Source: Pseudomonas sp. AKS31
GTDB taxonomy: Bacteria > Pseudomonadota > Gammaproteobacteria > Pseudomonadales > Pseudomonadaceae
Direction of reading: 5' to 3'
Assembly (NCBI RefSeq): GCF_023634765.1
Contig: NZ_JAMLFX010000001.1
Span: forward strand, 532,785-596,784
Length of the DNA stretch: 64,000 bases
Part shown: positions 57,172 to 64,000 of the stretch, piece after piece
Layout: each line of letters starts with the position of its first letter
Numbering within the stretch: the stretch's first letter is position 1
Made by a program: the position numbers and the translations under genes
The notes under the pieces: model-generated
Seen by the model: the letters and a program-made list of their open reading frames with translations, nothing else
Told to the model about the DNA's origin: nothing
Database searches by the model: none

Positions 57172-57882
57172 TTAGAACTTCTCTTTGCCGGACAGGTAGC
57201 GCCATTGGCCGACCGGGACCTTGCCGATCGAGACGCCGCCGATGCGGATGCGGCGGATGCCGACGACCTTCAGGCCGACCGCTTCGCAGAACTGGGCGAT
57301 GATCCCCGGTTGCGGGTTTTTCATGGCGAAACGCAGACGGTTTTCGTTCTGCCAGCTGGCCTTGACCGGCGGCAGTTCCTTGCCCTTGTGCGTCAGGCCG
57401 TGCTGCAAGCGGTTGAGGCCGTGAGCGACCATGTCACCTTCGACCTCGACCACGTATTCCTGCTCGATCTTCGCGGCGTCGGCGGTGAGCTTGCGCAGGA
57501 TCTTCCAGTCCTGGGTGAACACCAGCAGGCCGCTGGCCTTGGGCTGCAGGTCGGCGCTGGCGGTCAGGCGCAGGAAGTGCCCGCGCAACGGGCGCTTGCT
57601 GTAGCGGTGCTCTTCGCTGAGGGTCTCTGCGCTGAGCGACTGCATGGCGGTTTCAACATCCATGCCGGCCGGGGCGTTGAGCAGGATGGTCACTGGCTCC
57701 GGCGCGGTGGCCTTGGCATCCTTGTCGAGCTCGACCTTCTGGTCGCCGACCTTGAACTGCGGCTCATCAATGACTTCGCCGTCCACGGTGACCCAGCCGC
57801 CCTCGATGAACAGCTCGGCCTCCCGGCGGGAGCAACCGACCAGTTCGATGAGGCGTTTGGAGAGGCGAATCGGGTCAGTCAT
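57172..57882 (-). CDS. RsuA/RluF-family pseudouridine synthase with atypical active site
   Basis: 236 residues. An N-terminal S4 RNA-binding domain (MTDPIRLSKRLIELVGCSRR-EAELFIEGGWV) and a C-terminal synthase fold (EQEYVVEVEGD; LKVVGIRRIRIGGVSIGKVP). The usual G-R-L-D-x-x-S/T-x-G-L motif reads SADLQPKASGLL, with Gln where the catalytic Asp is expected and an Asp two residues earlier. It may be inactive or use the shifted Asp. The start at 57882 excludes a non-family leader of 22 residues. Confidence 0.85.
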   Translation of the reverse strand: MTDPIRLSKRLIELVGCSRREAELFIEGGWVTVDGEVIDEPQFKVGDQKVELDKDAKATAPEPVTILLNAPAGMDVETAMQSLSAETLSEEHRYSKRPLRGHFLRLTASADLQPKASGLLVFTQDWKILRKLTADAAKIEQEYVVEVEGDMVAHGLNRLQHGLTHKGKELPPVKASWQNENRLRFAMKNPQPGIIAQFCEAVGLKVVGIRRIRIGGVSIGKVPVGQWRYLSGKEKF

Positions 57883-57968
57883 GACAGGGCCGTAACAAAA
57901 AAGGGGTGGGCATTGTACCTGTGTGGCGCCGGTTAAGCCCGGTTCCATTTACACGGTATTCGTATTCC

Positions 57969-58058
57969 CTGTGGGAGCTGGCTTGCCAGCGATAGCATCA
58001 CCTCGGTATTTGTTGCACACCGCAGTGTCCGCATCGCTGGCAAGCCAGCTTCCACAGG
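57969..58058. repeat. REP pair (CTGTGGGAGCTGGCTTGCCAGCGAT type)
   Basis: Two inverted copies of the element seen at 55624-55715, in the gap between the S4 synthase and the GNAT gene. Confidence 0.9.
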
Positions 58059-58070
58059 GTTTGTGTTGTG

Positions 58071-58544
58071 TCAGCCGTTACTGGAGCGTTGCTGGTTCTG
58101 GCGCAAGCGCATATGCAGCAGCGGATACGGCTGGCCCATGCCATCCACCTCCGAGCGGCCGATCACCTCGAAACCCTGCTTGAAGTAGAACCCCAGCGCC
58201 TGCGGGTTCTGTTCGTTGACGTCGAGTTCATCGGCATTCAAATGTTGCAGGGCGTAATTCAGCAGTTTCTTGCCCAACCCCTGGCCGCGATGGGCGGGGT
58301 CGATGAACAGCATTTCGATCTTGCCCGCTGCAACACCGGCAAACCCGGTAATGCGCTGGTGGGCGTCCTTGGTGCAGATCAGCATCACTGCATCCAGATA
58401 ACGCGTGAGCACCAGGTTGCGCAGCAGTTCGATATAGCTGTCTGGCAGAAAATCATGGGTGGCGCGAACCGAGGCCTCCCAGACCCGGGTCAGTTCCTGG
58501 TAATCGCTGAGTTTCGGCGTGTGGATGACCGAATGGTGACGCAT
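58071..58544 (-). CDS. GNAT-family N-acetyltransferase
   Basis: 157 residues. EMLFIDPAHRGQGLGKKLLN is the acetyl-CoA-binding motif A (R/QxxGxG/A), and LGFYFKQGFEVIGRSEVD is motif B. Similar in length and pattern to YjaB. The substrate is unknown. Confidence 0.88.
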   Translation of the reverse strand: MRHHSVIHTPKLSDYQELTRVWEASVRATHDFLPDSYIELLRNLVLTRYLDAVMLICTKDAHQRITGFAGVAAGKIEMLFIDPAHRGQGLGKKLLNYALQHLNADELDVNEQNPQALGFYFKQGFEVIGRSEVDGMGQPYPLLHMRLRQNQQRSSNG

Positions 58545-58865
58545 GCCCGTCTGCCTCTTGTCCGTTTCAAGGGAGTCCGTCCCCCGCTAAACGATAGCCG
58601 TAAAAAAGCCCCGCATCTTGTAAAAAGAGCGGGGCTGTTTGTATTTGTTGCGGTGTCTGGCTGGCTATTTCTTTCGCCAGCAAGAACTCTCCCCCTCACC
58701 CCAACCCTCTCCCCCAAGGGGCGAGGGGGAAGGGAGCTGATCTTCGTGCTGTTCAAAATCTGCGTTCGACTGGATATTTCAAGTCGCCACAATTCGAAAG
58801 AACACCTCGATCAGTCCCCTCTCCCTCTGGGAGAGGGTTAGGGTGAGGGGCTTTTGATCTTCAGA
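58545..58865. other. Intergenic region with terminator and an inverted repeat
   Basis: AGCCCCGC-loop-GCGGGGCT (58607-58635) looks like a terminator for rimO transcripts coming from the right. The rest is the inverted element described for 58690-58851. No gene seen. Confidence 0.7.
58690..58851. repeat. Inverted repeat, CCCTCACCCTAACCCTCTCCC type
   Basis: CCCCCTCACCCCAACCCTCTCCCCCAAGGGG at one end and CCCCTCTCCCTCTGGGAGAGGGTTAGGGTGAGGGG at the other form two complementary ends about 100 bp apart. This is a dispersed Proteobacterial/Pseudomonas intergenic element, separate from the REP types above. Confidence 0.8.
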
Positions 58866-60203
58866 TCAGATCTGCTCAGCCCACAGATCATATTCGTCAG
58901 CATCAGTCACTGTGCACCAGACCTTGTCGCCCGGCTTCAGGTTGCTGCCGTTGTCGATAAACACGTTGCCATCGATTTCCGGTGCATCGAAGAAGCAGCG
59001 GCCAACCGCGCCTTGCTCGTCGACTTCGTCTACCAGCACTTCGATTTCACGGCCGATGCGCATCTGCAGACGCGCCGAGCTGATCGCCTGCTGGTGCGCC
59101 ATGAAGCGCTCCCAGCGGTCCTGCTTGACGTCGTCCGGCACCACTTCCAGGTCCAGATCATTGGCAGGCGCGCCATCGACCGGCGAGTACTGGAAGCAGC
59201 CAACGCGGTCGAGTTGTGCTTCGGTCAACCAGTTCAGCAGGTACTGGAAGTCTTCTTCGGTTTCGCCCGGGAAGCCGACGATGAAGGTCGAACGGATGAT
59301 CAGGTCCGGGCAGATTTCGCGCCAGTTCTTGATGCGCGCCAGGGTCTTGTCTTCGAATGCCGGGCGTTTCATCGACTTCAACACTTTCGGGCTGGCGTGC
59401 TGGAACGGGATGTCCAGATACGGCAGGATCTTGCCGGCGGCCATCAGCGGGATCAGCTCATCAACGTGCGGATACGGGTAAACGTAGTGCAGACGCACCC
59501 AGACGCCGAGGGTGCTCAGCGCTTCGCAGAGTTCGGTCATGCGGGTTTTTACCGGCGCGCCGTTCCAGAAACCGGTGCGGTATTTCACGTCAACGCCGTA
59601 GGCGCTGGTGTCTTGCGAGATCACCAACAGCTCTTTAACGCCGGATTTGACCAGGCGCTGAGCTTCGTCGAGCACATCACCGACCGGACGGCTGACCAGT
59701 TTGCCGCGCATCGACGGGATGATGCAGAAGCTGCAGCTATGGTTGCAGCCTTCGGAAATCTTCAGGTAGGCGTAGTGGCGCGGAGTCAGCTTGATGCCTT
59801 GCGGCGGCACCAGGTCGATCAGCGGGTTGTGATCCTGACGCGGCGGCACCACTTCGTGCACGGCGTTGACCACTTGCTCGTACTGCTGCGGACCGGTCAC
59901 GGCCAGCACGCTCGGGTGTACGTCGAGGATATTGCCTTCTTCCACGCCCATGCAACCGGTGACGATAACCTTGCCGTTTTCCTTGATCGCTTCGCCGATC
60001 ACTTCCAGCGACTCAGCCTTGGCCGAATCGATGAAACCGCAGGTGTTGACGACTACCACGTCGGCGTCCTGATAGGTGGACACCACGTCATAGCCTTCCA
60101 TGCGCAGCTGGGTCAGGATGCGCTCGGAGTCGACCAGTGCTTTCGGGCAACCCAGAGATACGAAGCCAACCTTTGGATTGGCCGGCGCGGGAGTGGTGGA
60201 CAT
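58866..60203 (-). CDS. rimO: Ribosomal protein S12 methylthiotransferase
   Basis: 445 residues. An N-terminal UPF0004 domain ([20 protein letters not shown]), radical-[18 protein letters not shown] (CxxxCxxC) and C-terminal TRAM domain. It methylthiolates Asp89 of S12. The start ATG at 60203 gives the usual length. Confidence 0.97.
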   Translation of the reverse strand: MSTTPAPANPKVGFVSLGCPKALVDSERILTQLRMEGYDVVSTYQDADVVVVNTCGFIDSAKAESLEVIGEAIKENGKVIVTGCMGVEEGNILDVHPSVLAVTGPQQYEQVVNAVHEVVPPRQDHNPLIDLVPPQGIKLTPRHYAYLKISEGCNHSCSFCIIPSMRGKLVSRPVGDVLDEAQRLVKSGVKELLVISQDTSAYGVDVKYRTGFWNGAPVKTRMTELCEALSTLGVWVRLHYVYPYPHVDELIPLMAAGKILPYLDIPFQHASPKVLKSMKRPAFEDKTLARIKNWREICPDLIIRSTFIVGFPGETEEDFQYLLNWLTEAQLDRVGCFQYSPVDGAPANDLDLEVVPDDVKQDRWERFMAHQQAISSARLQMRIGREIEVLVDEVDEQGAVGRCFFDAPEIDGNVFIDNGSNLKPGDKVWCTVTDADEYDLWAEQI

Positions 60204-60493
60204 GTCTAACCTCGGTATTTTGTGACATCGCTTTCTTGATGCGAAAGCCGACGGACGGGCGCTTAGGGCGCGCCTCTGATCAAAAAGTGCGCAATTCTAG
60301 CGATGAGCAACGCACTTGACCAGCTTTATGCAGGGAAATACGACGAGTGCTGCGCTATGCTTCGCGCCGTTGAGCTTTACCAATTTTTTACAGTCAACAA
60401 AACGTCTGTAACAACAGGTAAAACAGCGCATGCTGCACCACAAAGCATAGTGCTTCATTCAAAGAAGCCGGTTCTGAGAAGTAGGAGTGTTGG

Positions 60494-62395
60494 ATGGGTC
60501 AGGCAAGTAGTCAGGCGGCGGGCGCCGAGCATTCGGCTGCAAAACCGCTGAGCATGCTGGTCGCGGCAGTCGGGGTAGTTTACGGCGACATCGGCACAAG
60601 CCCGTTGTACACCCTCAAAGAAGTTTTCGCTGGTCACTATGGTGTGCCGGTCAACCACGATGGAGTTTTCGGGATTCTGTCGTTGATTTTCTGGTCGCTG
60701 ATTTGGGTCGTCACCATCAAGTACGTGTTGTTCGTACTGCGCGCTGACAACCAGGGGGAAGGGGGGATCATGGCGCTGACCGCTCTGGCGCGACGTGCAT
60801 CCAGCCGCTACCCGAAACTGCAAACGGTGCTGGTGATTCTGGGGCTGATCGGTGCAGCGCTGTTTTACGGCGACAGCATGATCACGCCGGCGATTTCTGT
60901 ATTGTCCGCGGTTGAAGGTCTGGAGCTGGCGTTCGATGGCCTGGAACGCTGGGTGGTGCCGATGGCACTGGTGGTGCTGGTCGCGCTGTTCCTGATCCAG
61001 AAACACGGTACCGATCGCATCGGCAAGCTGTTTGGCCCGGTGATGGTGGCGTGGTTCCTGGTACTGGGCGGTTTGGGTATCAGCGGAATTCTTAAACACC
61101 CGGAAGTATTGAGCGCGCTGAACCCGATTTGGGGTGTGCGTTTCTTCATCGTACATCCGGGCATGGGCGTGGCGATTCTCGGCGCGGTGGTGCTGGCACT
61201 GACCGGCGCCGAAGCCTTGTACGCCGACATGGGCCACTTCGGCCGCAAGCCGATTGCCCGCGCCTGGCTGATTCTGGTGCTGCCGGCCCTGGTGCTGAAC
61301 TATTTCGGTCAGGGCGCGTTGCTGCTGGAAAACCCGGAAGCGGCGCGTAACCCGTTCTACCTGCTGGCGCCGAGCTGGGCACTGGTGCCACTGGTGGTAC
61401 TGGCGACCCTGGCCACGGTCATTGCTTCGCAGGCGGTGATTTCCGGCGCGTTCTCGTTGACCCGTCAGGCCATCCAGCTCGGCTACATTCCGCGCATGCA
61501 CATACAGCACACTTCCAGTGCCGAACAGGGCCAGATTTACATCGGTGCGGTGAACTGGGCGCTGATGGTCGGCGTGATCCTGTTGGTCATTGGCTTCGAA
61601 TCCTCGGGCGCGCTGGCGTCGGCTTACGGTGTGGCGGTGACCGGCACGATGCTGATCACCAGCATATTGGTGTCGGCAGTGATTCTGCTGTTGTGGAAAT
61701 GGCCGCCGCTGTTGGCGGTGCCTATTCTGATTGGCTTCCTGCTGGTCGATGGCCTGTTCTTCGCGGCCAACGTGCCGAAGATCATTCAGGGCGGTGCGTT
61801 CCCGGTACTGGCGGGGATCGTGCTGTTCATCCTGATGACCACCTGGAAACGCGGCAAGGAGCTGCTGGTCGATCGCCTCGACGAAGGCGCGCTGCCGCTG
61901 CCGATCTTCATCAGCAGTATCCGCGTGCAGCCACCGCACCGCGTGCAGGGCACCGCGGTGTTCCTCACCGCGCGCTCCGACGCCGTGCCGCATGCCCTGT
62001 TGCACAACCTGCTGCATAACCAGGTGTTGCATGAGCAAGTGGTGTTGCTGACCGTGGTCTACGAAGACATCCCGCGTGTACCGCCATCGCGACGCTTCGA
62101 AGTCGAGGCCCACGGCGAAGGCTTCTTCCGGGTGATCCTGCACTTCGGCTTCACCGACGAGCCGGATGTGCCGCAGGCGCTGAAGCTGTGTCATCTGGAT
62201 GATCTGGACTTCAGCCCGATGCGCACCACGTACTTCCTCAGCCGCGAAACGGTGATTGCCTCGAAACTTGAGGGCATGGCGCGTTGGCGTGAGGCGTTGT
62301 TTGCGTTCATGTTGAAGAATGCCAATGGCAATTTGCGGTTCTTTAATTTGCCGTTGAACCGGGTGATTGAGTTGGGGACGCAGGTGGAGATGTAA
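60494..62395 (+). CDS. kup: Potassium uptake protein Kup
   Basis: 633 residues with 12 predicted membrane helices and a hydrophilic C-terminal tail. [17 protein letters not shown] near residue 30 is the Kup/HAK signature, and [26 protein letters not shown] is its second. A low-affinity K+/H+ importer. The upstream 290 bp (60204-60493) shows no gene. Confidence 0.97.
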   Translation: MGQASSQAAGAEHSAAKPLSMLVAAVGVVYGDIGTSPLYTLKEVFAGHYGVPVNHDGVFGILSLIFWSLIWVVTIKYVLFVLRADNQGEGGIMALTALARRASSRYPKLQTVLVILGLIGAALFYGDSMITPAISVLSAVEGLELAFDGLERWVVPMALVVLVALFLIQKHGTDRIGKLFGPVMVAWFLVLGGLGISGILKHPEVLSALNPIWGVRFFIVHPGMGVAILGAVVLALTGAEALYADMGHFGRKPIARAWLILVLPALVLNYFGQGALLLENPEAARNPFYLLAPSWALVPLVVLATLATVIASQAVISGAFSLTRQAIQLGYIPRMHIQHTSSAEQGQIYIGAVNWALMVGVILLVIGFESSGALASAYGVAVTGTMLITSILVSAVILLLWKWPPLLAVPILIGFLLVDGLFFAANVPKIIQGGAFPVLAGIVLFILMTTWKRGKELLVDRLDEGALPLPIFISSIRVQPPHRVQGTAVFLTARSDAVPHALLHNLLHNQVLHEQVVLLTVVYEDIPRVPPSRRFEVEAHGEGFFRVILHFGFTDEPDVPQALKLCHLDDLDFSPMRTTYFLSRETVIASKLEGMARWREALFAFMLKNANGNLRFFNLPLNRVIELGTQVEM

Positions 62396-62410
62396 GCCTG
62401 ACCTCAAATG

Positions 62411-62447
62411 AAAAGCCCCCGTCGGCCTAGTGGCTGGCGGGGGCTTT
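62411..62447 (+). terminator. kup terminator
   Basis: AAAAGCCCCCGTCGGCC-TAGTG-GCTGGCGGGGGCTTTTTT, a GC-rich stem with T-tail just after kup. Confidence 0.9.
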
Positions 62448-62571
62448 TTTGTGGGCGTCTGGTCGAGCGGGTATTTGGTCGGTGGCTGGAAACAGGAGGT
62501 TGCACTGTGTTTAATTCAACGCAATACTCTGTGCATTATTGTGCTAATCAGCAAGTGAGTGAGAGGTAGTT

Positions 62572-62862
62572 ATGACGGCATTACTAGAACGTGCTGACCA
62601 GGCAATTTCCGTCACTGCCATGGTCAGGAGCTTCAGTGCGAAGCTCAAGGAAATCTCCAGTCGTGCAACGGAGCGTTTGGTTATCTTCAAAGACAATCAA
62701 CCGGCCGCTGTCATCATCAATGTGCAGGCCTATCAAGAGATGCTGGATGAACTCGAGAATCTGCGCATCGAAGCGGCAGCCCGGGAGAGATTGATCAATT
62801 TTGATCCGGCCCAGGCGGTCAGCCATGACGATATGCGGGCCCGGTATGCCAGGAAGGACTAA
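62572..62862 (+). CDS. Phd/YefM-family antitoxin
   Basis: 96 residues. VTAMVRSFSAKLKEISSRAT, then RLVIFKDNQPAAVIINVQAY-QEML is the Phd/YefM fold. It is followed 11 bp later by a RelE/ParE-like toxin, so a type II TA pair. The N-terminus would bind DNA at its own promoter; the C-terminal tail (DDMRARYARKD) would bind the toxin. Confidence 0.88.
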   Translation: MTALLERADQAISVTAMVRSFSAKLKEISSRATERLVIFKDNQPAAVIINVQAYQEMLDELENLRIEAAARERLINFDPAQAVSHDDMRARYARKD

Positions 62863-62873
62863 AGGAGTGCTGG

Positions 62874-63161
62874 ATGGTTTGGGGAGTGATTTATCATCCG
62901 GAAGTCCAAGGGGATCTGGATCAACTGGGATCTGCGGCAGCCAACCGGATTCTTGATGTCATTGAAGAGCGGATTATTAATGGTGAGCCAGACAAGTCTG
63001 GAAAACCGCTCAGATCCAGCCTTGCCGGATGTCGCAGGATTCGCACGGGCGACACGCGCATTGTTTATCGGGTCAATGGCAGGGCGATTCAGGTGTTGAT
63101 CGTCGCCGTTGGGGTGCGGCGAGATGAAGAGGTTTACGACGCCGCCGAGCGTCGAATCTGA
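62874..63161 (+). CDS. RelE/ParE-family toxin
   Basis: 95 residues. VIYHPEVQGDLDQLG opens the family fold; SGKPLRSSLAGCRRIRTGDT-RIVYRV and VLIVAVGVRRDEEVYDAAER follow it. AAGGAG at 62862-62867 supports the ATG. It is either an mRNA interferase (RelE-like) or a gyrase poison (ParE-like); the sequence alone does not decide. Confidence 0.88.
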   Translation: MVWGVIYHPEVQGDLDQLGSAAANRILDVIEERIINGEPDKSGKPLRSSLAGCRRIRTGDTRIVYRVNGRAIQVLIVAVGVRRDEEVYDAAERRI

Positions 63162-63188
63162 TCAATGTGTCGAACCCAATTAAAAGAT

Positions 63189-63226
63189 AGCCCTCGCCGG
63201 TTTTTCAACTGGCGGGGGCTTTTTTG
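63189..63226 (+). terminator. Terminator of the TA operon
   Basis: AGCCCTCGCCGG-TTTTTCAA-CTGGCGGGGGCTTTTTT, a long stem with one mismatch and six T, after the toxin. Confidence 0.88.
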
Positions 63227-63237
63227 TGCCTGCGCTT

Positions 63238-63549
63238 TTACATGCTCTCGGGTGCATCTAATTCAGATTCAGCCTTTGTTCGCGGAGGACGAGGAGTCAG
63301 TGTCTGAATCACATCATCAAGCAAAGCCTTGCCCATGAGTGTGAGGTAATGCGCAGCCCAGGCATGGCGGTCGGTGTCTCTGATGAAGGCCGCATCTTCG
63401 GCGAAGGATTTTGCGAGGTACAGCAGGTCGGAGGATTGCGACAAGGCATCGATGATCGGGATGCCGGAGCGAACGCTGAAGAACGCTTGATCGGAGTTGT
63501 AGAGGAAGGGGGTGAAGCCGATGGTTTTAAGATCAGATTGATTGTTCAT
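63238..63549 (-). CDS. Small DUF3077/DUF6124-like protein
   Basis: 103 residues. FFSVRSGIPIIDALSQSSDL-LYLAKSFAEDAAF and HAWAAHYLTLMGKALLDDVI fit the small Pseudomonas proteins called DUF3077 or DUF6124, seen in many copies per genome. AAGGGAACTGAC precedes the start at 63549. Function unknown. Confidence 0.72.
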   Translation of the reverse strand: MNNQSDLKTIGFTPFLYNSDQAFFSVRSGIPIIDALSQSSDLLYLAKSFAEDAAFIRDTDRHAWAAHYLTLMGKALLDDVIQTLTPRPPRTKAESELDAPESM

Positions 63550-63930
63550 GTCAGTTCCCTTGATTTCGAGAGCTGCCGCATCCGATACCAAGCGAATGGG
63601 TGGCAGCTGTGCGCAGGTTGGTAAACCGGGGAACCAAGGAAACCGGCACGCTCGAAAGCGTCCCACACACAGCTGCCATAACACAGGGGCACAGACGTGT
63701 AATACGCCTGAGTCGTGTCGGGTGCGCTGTTGCGCCTTATTCCACCGGGTTACCAAGCCCGATCGCTGAATGGGTCAGCGACGTCTGGAGAGTATCCCGT
63801 CAAAAAACAGCGCAATAGAGCGGCAGAGCGTCCAAACACGAGTTTCGGAGTTTGCCTACAAGGTCTGTGGGCGTCATCCGATATTGCAAGACTGGAAGTA
63901 AACGAAACTAAACGCCGGACACGCAATTCC
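63550..63930. other. 381-bp gap with no gene seen
   Basis: Short open frames here have no family support. No repeat or RNA is recognised before the REP at 63931. Confidence 0.55.
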
Positions 63931-64000
63931 TTGTAGGAGTGAGCCTGCTCGCGATAGCGGAGTGTCAGCTTGCAAATCAGTGACTGACACTCCGCTATCG
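63931..64000. repeat. REP element, cut by the window end
   Basis: TTGTAGGAGTGAGCCTGCTCGCGATAGCGG is a REP arm; the following GAGTGTCAG...CTGACACTC pair and CGCTATCG show the second arm beginning. The remainder lies beyond 64000. Confidence 0.85.

Noticed and set aside
58854..60209. A 451-codon open frame on the plus strand
   Set aside because: Shadow of rimO, whose radical-SAM motif is on the minus strand.
60455..62407. A 650-codon open frame on the minus strand
   Set aside because: Antisense shadow of kup; low-complexity Q/H/R-rich translation, no family pattern.

Overview
The window is chromosomal DNA of a fluorescent Pseudomonas, most likely of the P. fluorescens group. The basis is gene order and sequence: surE-pcm-nlpD-rpoS followed by a recognisable rsmZ small RNA with its GacA upstream element, fdxA, mutS, a tailocin island at the mutS-cinA(pncC)-recA-recX site, then erdR-dgkA and finR/fpr. 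Several Pseudomonas REP-type inverted repeats are also present.

Left flank (1-11173): the start of a LysR regulator, formaldehyde detoxification (frmA, fghA), ispF-truD-surE-pcm-nlpD-rpoS with repeated start/stop overlaps, rsmZ, and fdxA and mutS on the minus strand.

Island (11376-46248): a LexA-like self-cleaving repressor faces a sigma70 promoter whose spacer is filled by a 16-bp palindrome (12259-12274). A structured, non-coding leader ending in a strong terminator follows (12285-12572). Then come an orphan fibre-assembly protein, a secreted DUF642-like protein and a holin. Two complete and different headless contractile tails follow in tandem on the same strand. Tailocin 1 (14226-27297) has the P2/R-pyocin order V-W-J-I-H-G-FI-FII-E(E')-T-U-X-D. 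Tailocin 2 (27438-37435) has the Mu/SfV order: gp37-like, DUF2635, sheath, tube, tail assembly chaperone with frameshift product, tape measure, circularisation protein, hub, gp45, gp46, gp47, gp48. Tailocin 2 continues into an array of five fibre/assembly modules (37450-45148) that share an N-terminal anchor and differ in their tips. The fifth fibre is broken by an apparent one-base deletion. The endolysin and Rz/Rz1 spanin lie only at the far end (45185-46248), so both particles appear to share one regulator, one holin at the 5' end and one lysis set at the 3' end. I see no capsid, portal, terminase, integrase or replication gene, so these are bacteriocin particles and not a prophage. Both tail-assembly chaperone genes carry in-frame T_TTT_TTN slippery heptamers followed by a -1 frame extension.

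Right flank (46316-64000): pncC, recA (with a LexA box), recX, a LOG-family protein, a small ribbon-helix-helix-like protein, a PA3611-like periplasmic protein, a DTW protein, erdR, dgkA, finR/fpr, trmO, an SDR (RhlG-like), a DUF1456 protein, an RsuA-family protein with an atypical catalytic motif, a GNAT, rimO, kup, a Phd/YefM-RelE/ParE pair and a small DUF3077-like protein. RecA, induced by DNA damage and itself just downstream of the island, would be the trigger that inactivates the tailocin repressor.

All family calls are from reading the sequence and from memory of the families. No database search was run.
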